A stretch of 11,094 nucleotides of DNA from an uncultured Aquabacterium sp. GTDB taxonomy: Bacteria; Pseudomonadota; Gammaproteobacteria; Burkholderiales; Burkholderiaceae_C. The notes beneath the pieces were generated by a model, which worked only from the letters and a program-made list of their open reading frames with translations, made no database searches and was not told the origin of the DNA. Positions 1 through 6,796 of this stretch are shown piece by piece; position 1 is the first letter of the stretch, and each line of letters opens with the position of its first letter. The DNA lies in contig CALAKR010000371.1 of NCBI GenBank assembly GCA_937923225.1, positions 1 through 11,094 of the forward strand. Direction: 5' to 3'. The position numbers were made by a program, and so were the translations under genes.

Positions 1-1251
1 GGCGCTGACGAAACCGGCCTCGTACAGGGCCGGCGCCAGGTACACGCCCGCGTCCAGCATCTGGTGGAAGAAGCGGTTGAAGCGGTCCTTGTCGGTGGCC
101 AGCACGGCCGGGTAGTTCTGCGGCAGTTCGGGTCCGAAGAAGAAGCCGAACATGCCGCCTTCGCAGTCACCCGCCATGGGCACACCGGCCTCGCGGGCCA
201 CCTGGGCCAGCCCTTGCGACAACTCGCGCGTGCGCTGGCTCAGGGCCTCGAAGAAGCCGGGGCGCTGGATCAGCTTGAGCGTAGCCAGGCCGCAGGCGGT
301 GGCCACCGGGTTGCCCGAGAGCGTGCCGGCCTGGTAGACCGGGCCCAGCGGCGCCAATTGCGACATGATGGACCGGGGGCCTGCGAAGGCCGCCAGCGGC
401 ATGCCGCCGCCGATCACTTTGCCGAACACCGACAGGTCGGGCTTGAAGCCGGGGATCTTCCGGGCGTAAATGCTCTGCGCACCACCCAGGGCCACGCGGA
501 AGCCCGTCATCACCTCGTCGAGCACCAGCAGGGCGCCGTGCTGGGTGCACAGCTCGCGCAGGCGTGTCATGAAGGGAATGCTGGCCCGCACGAAGTTCAT
601 GTTGCCGGCGATGGGCTCGATCATCACGCAGGCGATCTCGCTGCCTTGCTCGGCAAACGCTTCTTCCAGTTGGGCGACGTTGTTGTACTCCAGCACCAGG
701 GTGTGCTGTACCACCTCGGGGGGCACGCCTGCACTGGTGGGGTGGCCGAAGGTGGCCAGGCCCGAGCCGGCCTTGACCAGCAGGGCGTCGGCATGGCCGT
801 GGTAGCAGCCCTCGAACTTGACCAGCTTGGCGCGGCCCGTGGCGCCGCGCGCCAGGCGGATGGCGCTCATGGCGGCCTCGGTGCCGGAGCTCACCAGGCG
901 CACCTGCTCGGCGCTGGGTACCAGCTTCAGGATCTCTTCGGCCAGCTCGATCTCGCGCTCGGTGGGTGCGCCGAAGGAGAAGCCTTCTTCCACCGCCTTG
1001 CGCACGGCTTCGAGCACCTCGGGGTGGCCGTGGCCCAGGATCATCGGGCCCCAGGAGCCGATGTAGTCGATGTAACGCCGGCCCTCGGCATCCCACATGT
1101 ACGCGCCCTGCGCGCGGGCGATGAAGCGCGGCGTGCCGCCCACGGCGCGGAAGGCACGCACGGGCGAGTTCACGCCGCCGGGGATGACGGCCTGGGCGCG
1201 TTCGAACAGGGCCTGGTTGGTGGCTGCGGCGGTGCGGGAATCAGTGGACAT
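1..1251 (-). CDS. hemL: Glutamate-1-semialdehyde 2,1-aminomutase (HemL), 3' end cut by window edge
   Basis: PLP-dependent cytoplasmic enzyme that converts glutamate-1-semialdehyde to 5-aminolevulinate, the second step of the C5 route to haem and other tetrapyrroles. Reading down from the ATG at 1251-1249, the protein begins [20 protein letters not shown] and continues with the family's [17 protein letters not shown] and [18 protein letters not shown] motifs. DEVMTGFR lies at about residue 245 (the Asp that pairs with the PLP ring nitrogen), and [14 protein letters not shown] carries the Schiff-base Lys at about 278, followed by [12 protein letters not shown]. The frame stays open for 417 codons to base 1 and ends within ...YEAGFVSA, so ten to twenty residues are missing compared with a usual length near 427-435. 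The start lies inside the last codons of thiD (11-bp overlap) and has no convincing Shine-Dalgarno, so translational coupling is likely. Identity is very secure; overlapping plus-strand open frames are shadows. Confidence 0.97.
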   Translation of the reverse strand, partial: MSTDSRTAAATNQALFERAQAVIPGGVNSPVRAFRAVGGTPRFIARAQGAYMWDAEGRRYIDYIGSWGPMILGHGHPEVLEAVRKAVEEGFSFGAPTEREIELAEEILKLVPSAEQVRLVSSGTEAAMSAIRLARGATGRAKLVKFEGCYHGHADALLVKAGSGLATFGHPTSAGVPPEVVQHTLVLEYNNVAQLEEAFAEQGSEIACVMIEPIAGNMNFVRASIPFMTRLRELCTQHGALLVLDEVMTGFRVALGGAQSIYARKIPGFKPDLSVFGKVIGGGMPLAAFAGPRSIMSQLAPLGPVYQAGTLSGNPVATACGLATLKLIQRPGFFEALSQRTRELSQGLAQVAREAGVPMAGDCEGGMFGFFFGPELPQNYPAVLATDKDRFNRFFHQMLDAGVYLAPALYEAGFVSA

Positions 1252-2191
1252 GGCGGGGGTTGGGCGCAGAGGTGGGCTCGTCGGCCCCGAGGCCTTCGCC
1301 ACCATCGGGATCGCCTTCGCCTTGTCCTTCGGGCGGCAGCGCCCAGAAGAAGCGGTCGGGGATGACGCCGCCCATGCCGGGGCGGAAGCCCGCGTCGAGC
1401 GACTGGTCCAGGAAGCTCAGGGCCTCGGACACGGCCTGGTCCACAGCCTCGGTGGTGGCCAGGATGGCGGTGAGCGCGGCGGACAGGGTCTCGCCGGCGC
1501 CCACGAAGCTGGTGTCGAAGCGCTCGAAGCGCTCGCCGGCGAGGGCGCCCTGGGGCGAGGCCAGCACGTTGTCGATGAACTGGTCGGGCAGCTGTATGCC
1601 GGTCACCAGCACGAACTGGGTGCCCAGGCCGTTGGCGGCCACGGCAAGCTCGCGGGAGGAGGGCGGACGCTCGGATTCCCAGTCGGGCAGCAGCAGGTCG
1701 GTCAGCGTCTGGTGGTTGCCCACCAGCACGGTGGCCGAGGGCAGGATCAGTTCCTTGAAAGCATCCAGGTAAGACACCTGGCGCTCTTCGTCCAGGAAGG
1801 AGACATTGCCCAGGTAGGCCACCAGCGGCACGTCGGAGTAGTCGGCCAGGATCTCGGCGACGGCGCTCACGTTCTCGGCGTTGCCCAGGAAGCCAACCTT
1901 CCAGGCGGCGATGGGCGCGTCTTCAAGGATGGTGCGGGCCTGCTCGACCACGGCGTCCGGGTCGATGTCGTAGCTGTCCAACACCTCGGCGGTGTCGCGC
2001 ACCAGCACGCCGGTGAGCACGGGCAGCGCGTGGGCACCCATGGAGGCCACGGTGGTGATGTCGGCGGCGATGCCGGAGGCACCGCTCGGATCGTTCACGT
2101 TGAACGTGAGCACGCAGGCCGGGGAGCTCAGTTCTTGCGCCTGATCATCGGGGAGACCGGGATCCTGAGGGGTTGCGGAGATGGGCGTCAT
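1241..2191 (-). CDS. thiD: Divergent hydroxymethylpyrimidine/phosphomethylpyrimidine kinase-like protein (ThiD family)
   Basis: A 316-residue ribokinase-fold protein of the ThiD family, whose classical members phosphorylate HMP and HMP-P for thiamin synthesis. The start is ATG 2191-2189 ([12 protein letters not shown]); no other start precedes the conserved core, and its Shine-Dalgarno is weak. The N-terminal motif [20 protein letters not shown] (about 30-49) matches the family's GSDPSGGAGIQADLKT. The C-terminal [17 protein letters not shown] (about 229-245) matches HGTGCTLSAAIAA. Key positions differ: the usual AQNT is VRDT (64-67), the usual catalytic Cys is Glu234 (GAGE), and the usual VLVKGGH stretch reads VLVTGIQLP (194-202). 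The ATP-site GAG glycines remain. A Gly/Asp/Glu-rich tail of about 30 residues follows PDRFFWALP and overlaps hemL. From memory, Burkholderiales carry such a protein beside hemL, usually annotated as ThiD. I saw no TPP riboswitch motif in its leader. Family membership is clear; the substrate is uncertain. Confidence 0.85.
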   Translation of the reverse strand: MTPISATPQDPGLPDDQAQELSSPACVLTFNVNDPSGASGIAADITTVASMGAHALPVLTGVLVRDTAEVLDSYDIDPDAVVEQARTILEDAPIAAWKVGFLGNAENVSAVAEILADYSDVPLVAYLGNVSFLDEERQVSYLDAFKELILPSATVLVGNHQTLTDLLLPDWESERPPSSRELAVAANGLGTQFVLVTGIQLPDQFIDNVLASPQGALAGERFERFDTSFVGAGETLSAALTAILATTEAVDQAVSEALSFLDQSLDAGFRPGMGGVIPDRFFWALPPEGQGEGDPDGGEGLGADEPTSAPNPRHVH

Positions 2192-2290
2192 GTAGTCTGC
2201 CAGTGTGATTCCGTGATGGAAGGCCCTGTGTGCACAGAAGAGTTGTATTGAATCGTTACACCAGGGAGCCCGAGGGTAGAAGTGCCCAGA

Positions 2291-2312
2291 AACCCTGCGT
2301 TTCGTGAGGGTT
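2291..2312. repeat. Small inverted repeat in the thiD/rubA intergenic region
   Basis: Perfect 6-bp arms AACCCT (2291-2296) and AGGGTT (2307-2312) flank a 10-base loop just upstream of the putative rubA -10 element. It could be an operator half-site pair or a hairpin in the thiD leader. There is no T-tract, so it is not a convincing terminator. The arms are short enough that chance is possible. Confidence 0.3.
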
Positions 2313-2320
2313 GGCGTGGC

Positions 2321-2338
2321 TACAATGGATCGATTGTA
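2321..2338. promoter_or_regulatory. Near-palindromic divergent promoter/operator candidate between thiD and rubA
   Basis: TACAATGGATCGATTGTA pairs with its own reverse complement at 16 of 18 positions. TACAAT (2321-2326) is one mismatch from the sigma70 -10 consensus and would start rubA/pil transcripts near 2333, about 26 bases before the rubA GTG. The same hexamer on the minus strand (2338-2333) could serve thiD-hemL, giving a leader of roughly 135 bases. I found no good -35 hexamer at 16-18 bp for either direction, so an activator or another sigma factor may be needed. The palindrome is seen directly; promoter function is inferred. Confidence 0.45.
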
Positions 2339-2358
2339 TTCATGCTGGCCCTGAAAAC

Positions 2359-2532
2359 GTGAAAGCTTCCCGTACCTGGATGTGTCTGATTTGTGGGTGG
2401 ATCTATGACGAGGCGGCCGGGTTGCCAGAAGAAGGCATCGCACCGGGCACGGCCTGGGAAGACGTGCCGATGAACTGGGTGTGTCCGGAGTGCGGCGCCC
2501 GCAAGGACGATTTCGAGATGGTGCAGATTTGA
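2359..2532 (+). CDS. rubA: Rubredoxin
   Basis: A 57-residue one-iron electron carrier, probably cytoplasmic. Two Cys pairs bind the iron: CLIC (Cys9, Cys12) and CPEC (Cys42, Cys45), in the family context WMCLICGWIYDEAAGLPEEG and PMNWVCPECGARKDDFEMV. I chose the GTG at 2359 because it gives the normal 54-60 residue length. The frame extends upstream to 2311, but the longer version would cover the putative -10 element and add residues atypical of rubredoxins. ATG 2380 would place the first Cys at position 2. No clear Shine-Dalgarno precedes the GTG. The gene is divergent from thiD and lies 46 bp before pilG with no terminator between, so it probably heads the pil transcript. Its redox partner is not visible here. 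Confidence 0.93.
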   Translation: MKASRTWMCLICGWIYDEAAGLPEEGIAPGTAWEDVPMNWVCPECGARKDDFEMVQI

Positions 2533-2563
2533 CGCACCGTGCCGGTCTGGGCTCGGCCATCGC

Positions 2564-2569
2564 AGGAGG
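2564..2569 (+). promoter_or_regulatory. Strong Shine-Dalgarno of pilG (supports the GTG start)
   Basis: AGGAGG sits 9 bases before the GTG at 2579. The next in-frame ATG (2588) would be 18 bases away, so the spacing favours the GTG start. Confidence 0.75.
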
Positions 2570-2578
2570 ATTCGTTTC

Positions 2579-3007
2579 GTGAGCGACATGGGATCTGATG
2601 CAGGGGAGCGAGCGCCCGTCCGGGTGCTCGTCATCGACGACAGCAACACCATCCGGCGCAGCGCCGAGATCTTCCTCAAGCAGGGGGGCTATGAAGTGCT
2701 GCTGGCCGAAGACGGCTTCGATGCCTTGTCCAAGGTCAACGACCACGCGCCGGACATCATCTTCTGCGACATCCTGATGCCGCGGCTCGACGGCTACCAG
2801 ACCTGCGCCATCATCAAGCGCAACCCGAAGTTCGCCGCCACGCCCGTGATCATGCTGTCCTCCAAGGACGGCCTGTTCGACAAGGCACGCGGCCGCATGG
2901 TGGGCTCCCAGGATTACCTGACCAAGCCCTTCACCAAGGACCAGTTGCTGCAGGCCGTGGCCGCGCATACCGTGGGCCGCACGGCCACCGAATCGCCGAG
3001 CGCTTGA
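2579..3007 (+). CDS. pilG: Twitching motility response regulator PilG
   Basis: A 142-residue stand-alone CheY-like receiver. In the Pil-Chp pathway, PilG accepts phosphate from the ChpA/PilL kinase and promotes pilus extension and surface signalling (family knowledge, mainly from Pseudomonas). Visible receiver residues are the acidic pair Asp20-Asp21 in VLVIDDSNTIRR, the phospho-acceptor Asp64 in FCDILMPRLDGY, Ser94 in MLSSKDG, and Lys116 in YLTKPF. There is no output domain after the receiver, only a short polar tail. KARGRMVGSQDYLTKPF is typical of PilG and helps separate it from PilH. The first about 13 residues are a non-conserved extension. The gene starts with GTG behind a strong ribosome site and is followed after 38 bp by pilH. 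Confidence 0.94.
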   Translation: MSDMGSDAGERAPVRVLVIDDSNTIRRSAEIFLKQGGYEVLLAEDGFDALSKVNDHAPDIIFCDILMPRLDGYQTCAIIKRNPKFAATPVIMLSSKDGLFDKARGRMVGSQDYLTKPFTKDQLLQAVAAHTVGRTATESPSA

Positions 3008-3032
3008 GCGTTCGAGCGCCTGAAGAATTCCG

Positions 3033-3036
3033 AGGA
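3033..3036 (+). promoter_or_regulatory. Shine-Dalgarno of pilH (fixes the internal ATG as start)
   Basis: AGGA lies 9 bases before ATG 3046. The reading frame is open back to a start at 3004 inside the pilG stop, but that longer form has no ribosome site at the right distance and adds 14 residues not expected in PilH. Confidence 0.6.
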
Positions 3037-3045
3037 TGTAGAAAC

Positions 3046-3411
3046 ATGCCGATTCAGAAGATTTTGTTGGTCGACGATTCCAAGACCGAACTGCACGTGC
3101 TGTCCGAGCTGCTGACCAAGCGCGGCTACCAGGTGCGCACCGCAGAGAACGGCGAGGACGCGCTCAAGCGCCTGCAGGAAGACCGCGCCGACCTGATCCT
3201 GATGGATGTGGTGATGCCCGGCCAGAACGGCTTCCAGCTCACGCGGGCCATCACGCGGGATCCGCAGTACGCCGACATCCCGGTGATCATCTGCTCCAGC
3301 AAGAACCAGGAGACCGACCGCGTGTGGGGCCTGCGCCAGGGCGCGAAGGACTACGTGGTCAAGCCCGTCAACCCCGAAGAGCTCTTGTCCAAGATCAAGG
3401 CCTTCGGCTGA
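3046..3411 (+). CDS. pilH: Twitching motility response regulator PilH
   Basis: A 121-residue single-domain receiver, the length of the Pseudomonas PilH. It works opposite PilG in the Pil-Chp pathway, favouring pilus retraction or draining phosphate from the kinase (family knowledge). Visible signature: Asp10-Asp11 in ILLVDDSKTE, phospho-acceptor Asp54 in LILMDVVMPGQNGFQ, Ser84 in IICSSKNQETD, and Lys106 in YVVKPVNPEEL. The motifs MPGQNGFQLTRAIT and SSKNQETDRVWGLRQGAKDY are characteristic of PilH. The start is ATG 3046 (MPIQKILLVDD), which begins directly at the first beta strand. It lies 38 bp after pilG and 43 bp before pilI, consistent with one operon. Confidence 0.95.
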   Translation: MPIQKILLVDDSKTELHVLSELLTKRGYQVRTAENGEDALKRLQEDRADLILMDVVMPGQNGFQLTRAITRDPQYADIPVIICSSKNQETDRVWGLRQGAKDYVVKPVNPEELLSKIKAFG

Positions 3412-3454
3412 GCGAGAAACCTGAGCGCCGCGCCACGGGAGGGGCATCGACGAT

Positions 3455-3991
3455 ATGGCCAACAAGGAAGCATTGCGCGAGCTGCAGCAGCGGCTGGCCG
3501 AACGCCTGCGCCTGGCGCGCGAAAGCGCGCCCACGCGCAGCTGGCTGGCGGTGGAGGCCGGCGGCCATGGTTTCCTGCTGCCGCTGGAGCAGGCCGGCGA
3601 GATCTTCTCGCTGGTCGGGCTGCAGCCCGTGCCGCACAGCCAGCCCTGGTTCCTCGGCGTGGCCAACCTGCGGGGCCAGCTGCATGGCGTGATCGATCTG
3701 GCCGTCTTCATCGGGCTGCCGTCGCGCCCCAGCTCGCCGCTGGATCTGGCCAGCAAGGATGCGGGCCGGCTGGTGGCGTTCAACGCGTCGCTGCAACTGA
3801 ACTCGGCGCTGCTCATCGACCGCCTGCTGGGCCTGCGGCGCCCGCAGGACATGAGCGAAGCCCCGGTCACCACGGCGGGGCGTCCGCACTTCATCACGGC
3901 CGAGCTGGCCGATGCCCAGGGACGCCCCTGGTACGAACTCAATCTCGCCGCACTGGCCTCGGACGAGGCCTTCCTGAAGGTGGCGGCTTGA
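3455..3991 (+). CDS. pilI: CheW-like coupling protein PilI
   Basis: A 178-residue cytoplasmic adaptor expected to link the PilJ receptor array to the ChpA/PilL kinase. After a charged N-terminal helix (MANKEALRELQQRLAERLRL), a single CheW fold runs from about residue 29 to the end, seen as SWLAVEAGGHGFLLPLEQAGEIF, then PWFLGVANLRGQLHGVIDL (the GxxNLRGxxxxVxDL hallmark of CheW) and a second subdomain with VAFNASLQLNSALLIDRLLG. There is no receiver or kinase part, so it is CheW- rather than CheV-like. A GGAGGGG ribosome site (3438-3444) stands 10 bases before the ATG. Position between pilH and pilJ supports PilI over a generic CheW. Confidence 0.92.
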   Translation: MANKEALRELQQRLAERLRLARESAPTRSWLAVEAGGHGFLLPLEQAGEIFSLVGLQPVPHSQPWFLGVANLRGQLHGVIDLAVFIGLPSRPSSPLDLASKDAGRLVAFNASLQLNSALLIDRLLGLRRPQDMSEAPVTTAGRPHFITAELADAQGRPWYELNLAALASDEAFLKVAA

Positions 3992-4048
3992 GGGGCCTGA
4001 TGGCCGGCCGCACCCTCAGGATCTGAAGAATCACTGGAGCACCTAGCA

Positions 4049-6385
4049 ATGAGCTTTCTGAGCCGTATCAAGGATCTGGGCAAGTCGCGCGACGAAGACG
4101 AAGTCCAGCCCGACGCGCTGGTGGCCGATGGCCTGGTCACGGCCAACGGGGCGCAGACGGTGGACACGCAGACCGCCCACTCGGGCCTGCCCACCACCTC
4201 GGTGCAGGAAGAATCCATCATCTCCGAGGCGGCGCCTTCCGAGTTCCCGGCCGACTACCACGACACCCGGCTGAAGCCCGAGCTTGATCTGCTGGGTGAT
4301 CAACTGCCCCCCGAGCCCAAGACCAGTCTGCCCTTGATCGGACACCAGCCGCTGGAACGCCAGCAGCGTCTGCTGGTGGGTGCGGTGGTGCTGGGGGTGA
4401 TCGGCCTGGTGGCCAGCGCCATCTTCGCGGTGAATGCGGCCGATCGCCGTGCCACGCAGGCCGCAGCCACCGGTCAGGCGCTGATGCAGTCGCAGCGCCT
4501 GGCCAAGTCCGTGTCCCAGGCCCTGGTGGGCCGTGCCCAATCCTTCGATGAAGTGGCCGATTCGGCCAAGGTGCTGGCGGCCAATGTGCGCGGCCTGACG
4601 CAGGGCGATGCGGCCCTGGGCATTTCCGCGGCGCCCACTGGCGTGCAGAGCGTGATCACGCCCTTGCTGCCTTTTGTGGACCGCGCCGAGAAGAATGCCG
4701 GTTTCGTGCTCAAGCAGAAGGACGTGCTGACCAAGGTGAGCACCTCGCTGCGCGAGGTCAACGGCCACTCGTCGGACCTGCTGGACCTGGCCGAAAGCAT
4801 CGCCACCACCAAGATCGAGAAGGGCGGCGTGACGCCCGATGAGCTCAAGGCGCTGAACCAGCTGGTGATGCTGACGCAGCGGATCGGCAAATCCGCCAAC
4901 GAGTTCCTGACCGTGGAAGGCGTGTCCACCGAGGCCGTGTTCCTGTTGGGCAAGGATTTGAACTCCTTCAAGGAACTGGCCGAGGGCCTGACCAAGGGCA
5001 ATGCCGAACTGCGCCTGCCCGGCACGCGTGACCCGGAGGTGCGCGAGCAGCTCGAGGCGCTGCTGGCCCTGTTCGAAGAGATGCGCACACAGTCCAGCTA
5101 CATCCTGGGCTCGCTGCAGGGCCTGGTGGCCGCGCGTGATGCGCAGGTCAGCATCGTCGACGACAGCGAACCGCTGCGCAAGGGCCTGGAGCAGGCCCAG
5201 AAGCAACTGGCCGAAGGCGCCGGCATCGGCGGTGTCAACGTGGCGCTGCTGCTGGTGTTCCTGGCGCTGGCCGGTGCGGCCGGTTATGGTCTGGTCAACG
5301 TCTACCTGGCTGAGCAGCGCCACCGTGCGCAGGTCGCTGAATTCCAGCGCCAACAGGCCGAGCGGCAAGAGCATGAGGCCAAGCGCGTGAACGACGCCAA
5401 CCAGGCGGCCATTCTGCGTTTGATGAACGAGTTGCAGATGGTGGCTGAAGGTGACCTGACGCAACAGGCCACGGTGACGGAAGACATCACCGGCGCCATC
5501 GCCGACTCGGTGAACTTCACGGTGGAAGAACTGCGCACCCTGGTGGCGCAGGTGCAGGGCACGGTGTCGCGGGTGTCGGACACCACCGGTCAGGTGGAGG
5601 CCACGTCGACCGAGCTGCTGGCCGCGTCTGACGAGCAACTGCGCGAGATCCGTGAAACCGGCGAATCCGTGCTGAACATGGCAGGCCGAATCAACGAAGT
5701 GTCCGCCCAGGCCCAGCACTCCGCCGAGGTGGCGCGCCAATCGCTGAGCGCCGCGGATTCGGGCCTCAAGGCCGTGCAGGATGCCATCGGCGGCATGAAC
5801 ACCATCCGCGAGCAGATCCAGGAAACCTCCAAGCGCATCAAGCGCTTGGGTGAATCGTCACAAGAGATCGGCGAAATCACCGAGCTGATTTCCGACATTA
5901 CCGAACAGACCAACGTGCTGGCGCTGAACGCCGCCATCCAGGCGGCCTCCGCCGGTGAAGCGGGCCGTGGCTTCTCCGTGGTGGCCGAAGAAGTGCAGCG
6001 TCTGGCCGAACGCTCGGGCGACGCGACCAAGCAGATCGCGGCGCTGGTGCGCACCATTCAGACTGATACGCAAGATGCCGTGGGCGCCATGGAGCGCTCC
6101 ACGCAGAAGGTGGTGGAGGGTGCTCACCTGTCCGATGCGGCCGGTGCGGCGCTGAACGACATCGACCGCGTGTCGCGCCAACTGGCCGAGCTGATTCAGG
6201 AGATCTCCTCGCAGGCGCTGCGTGAAGCCGAATCGGCCAACGTGGTGGTGGCCAACATCCAGCACATCTTCGCCGTGACCGAGCAGACCGGTGATGGCAC
6301 GCGCTCGACCGCCCAACTGGTGCGCGAGCTGTCCAAGACCGCCGATGAATTGCAGCAATCGGTGGCCCGTTTCAAGATCGCCTGA
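4049..6385 (+). CDS. pilJ: Type IV pilus methyl-accepting chemotaxis transducer PilJ
   Basis: A 778-residue inner-membrane chemoreceptor of the Pil-Chp pathway, thought to sense pilus or surface-related signals and control the ChpA/PilL kinase through PilI. Order: an acidic cytoplasmic N-terminus (1-107), TM1 about 108-128 (RLLVGAVVLGVIGLVASAIF), a periplasmic PilJ-type helical region about 129-395, TM2 about 396-416 (VNVALLLVFLALAGAAGYGL), a HAMP-like segment to about 475, then the coiled-coil signalling domain. The hairpin tip is clear at about 614-656: ISDITEQTNVLALNAAIQAA, then GEAGRGFSVVAEEVQRLAE. Gln631 (AAIQA where most receptors have AAIEA) is as I recall for PilJ. The C-terminus (QQSVARFKIA) lacks a CheR/CheB-docking pentapeptide. 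GGAG 9 bases before the ATG and the absence of another Met before TM1 support this start, although Pseudomonas PilJ is about 100 residues shorter. Confidence 0.95.
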   Translation: MSFLSRIKDLGKSRDEDEVQPDALVADGLVTANGAQTVDTQTAHSGLPTTSVQEESIISEAAPSEFPADYHDTRLKPELDLLGDQLPPEPKTSLPLIGHQPLERQQRLLVGAVVLGVIGLVASAIFAVNAADRRATQAAATGQALMQSQRLAKSVSQALVGRAQSFDEVADSAKVLAANVRGLTQGDAALGISAAPTGVQSVITPLLPFVDRAEKNAGFVLKQKDVLTKVSTSLREVNGHSSDLLDLAESIATTKIEKGGVTPDELKALNQLVMLTQRIGKSANEFLTVEGVSTEAVFLLGKDLNSFKELAEGLTKGNAELRLPGTRDPEVREQLEALLALFEEMRTQSSYILGSLQGLVAARDAQVSIVDDSEPLRKGLEQAQKQLAEGAGIGGVNVALLLVFLALAGAAGYGLVNVYLAEQRHRAQVAEFQRQQAERQEHEAKRVNDANQAAILRLMNELQMVAEGDLTQQATVTEDITGAIADSVNFTVEELRTLVAQVQGTVSRVSDTTGQVEATSTELLAASDEQLREIRETGESVLNMAGRINEVSAQAQHSAEVARQSLSAADSGLKAVQDAIGGMNTIREQIQETSKRIKRLGESSQEIGEITELISDITEQTNVLALNAAIQAASAGEAGRGFSVVAEEVQRLAERSGDATKQIAALVRTIQTDTQDAVGAMERSTQKVVEGAHLSDAAGAALNDIDRVSRQLAELIQEISSQALREAESANVVVANIQHIFAVTEQTGDGTRSTAQLVRELSKTADELQQSVARFKIA

Positions 6386-6430
6386 GCCTGCTGACGCACG
6401 CCGACGACCGCCTCCTGGACGAACCCTTCG

Positions 6431-6796
6431 ATGGACGATCTGATGGACAGCCCGCAAGCCTCTCCCGTGTCGGACGACCTCAGTGCCCTGGCCTGGGTGC
6501 ACGATGAAGTCCGCAAGTCGCTGGAGGCCGCGCACAAATCCCTGCACCGCTGCCTCAAGGAGGCCGAGGCCACGGGCTTCTCGGATGTGGACGCGCTGGA
6601 CCCGGCCGTGCTGCGCACGGCCCGCAGCAAATCCACCAGGGCGTGGGGGCGCTGGAGCTGGCCGGCCTGCCGGCCGGTGCCATGCTGCTGCGCGCCAGCG
6701 AGGCCGTGGTGCAGAAAATCGTCGCGCGCCCGCAATCCATCAACGCCCAGGCCATCGAGGCCGTGGAGGCCGCGTCGTTCGCGCTGCTTGATCTGA
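6431..6796 (+). pseudogene. pilL: 5' fragment of pilL/chpA, out of frame after codon 65
   Basis: The annotated-looking frame is 121 codons, but only the first 65 (to about 6625) encode the protein family. MDDLMDSPQASPVSDDLSAL leads into LAWVHDEVRKSLEAAHKSLH and DALDPAVLRTAR, the typical beginning of Burkholderiales ChpA/PilL kinases. After TAR the frame yields Arg/Pro/Trp-rich nonsense up to the stop at 6794-6796, while the expected sequence continues in the frame starting at 6625. ATG 6431 is the first usable start after an in-frame stop at 6392; it has only a weak Shine-Dalgarno and lies 45 bp after pilJ. The 121-residue product is not a separate gene. Confidence 0.8.
6620..6634 (+). other. 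Single-base frameshift site in pilL/chpA
   Basis: The sequence reads GCCCGCAGCAAATCC. The upstream frame gives ...TAR then SKS; the frame from 6625 gives QQIHQGVGALELAG, which continues the ChpA protein. One extra C (GCC CGC CAG CAA) would join the frames exactly as TAR-QQIHQG. One missing base from a CC pair is therefore the simplest explanation. There is no classic slippery heptamer, so programmed frameshifting is unlikely. It may be a true mutation or an assembly error. Confidence 0.8.

Noticed and set aside
2226..2237. Inverted repeat CTGTG-TG-CACAG upstream of thiD
   Set aside because: Five-base arms are too short to claim as an operator without conservation data.
64..2251. Long plus-strand open frames at 64-1365 and 1097-2251
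   Set aside because: They mirror hemL and thiD on the other strand; the translations have no recognisable domains, whereas the minus frames match known enzymes.
2192..2330. TPP riboswitch in the leader of the thiD-like gene
   Set aside because: The minus strand lacks the CUGAGA and ACCUGAUCUGGxUAAUxCC-type motifs of the thi-box.
3996..4020. Possible hairpin in the pilI-pilJ spacer (CCTGA...TCAGG with GGCCGGCC between)
   Set aside because: Stem is only 5 bp and no T-run follows, so it is not a convincing terminator; it could at most affect mRNA processing.
4043..5740. A 565-codon minus-strand open frame opposite pilJ
   Set aside because: Composition is typical shadow (His/Gln/Gly/Leu-rich), and the plus strand encodes PilJ with membrane helices and the MCP tip.
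6623..6640. Programmed ribosomal frameshift in pilL
   Set aside because: There is no X XXY YYZ slippery heptamer and no evident stimulatory element; a simple missing C explains the data better.
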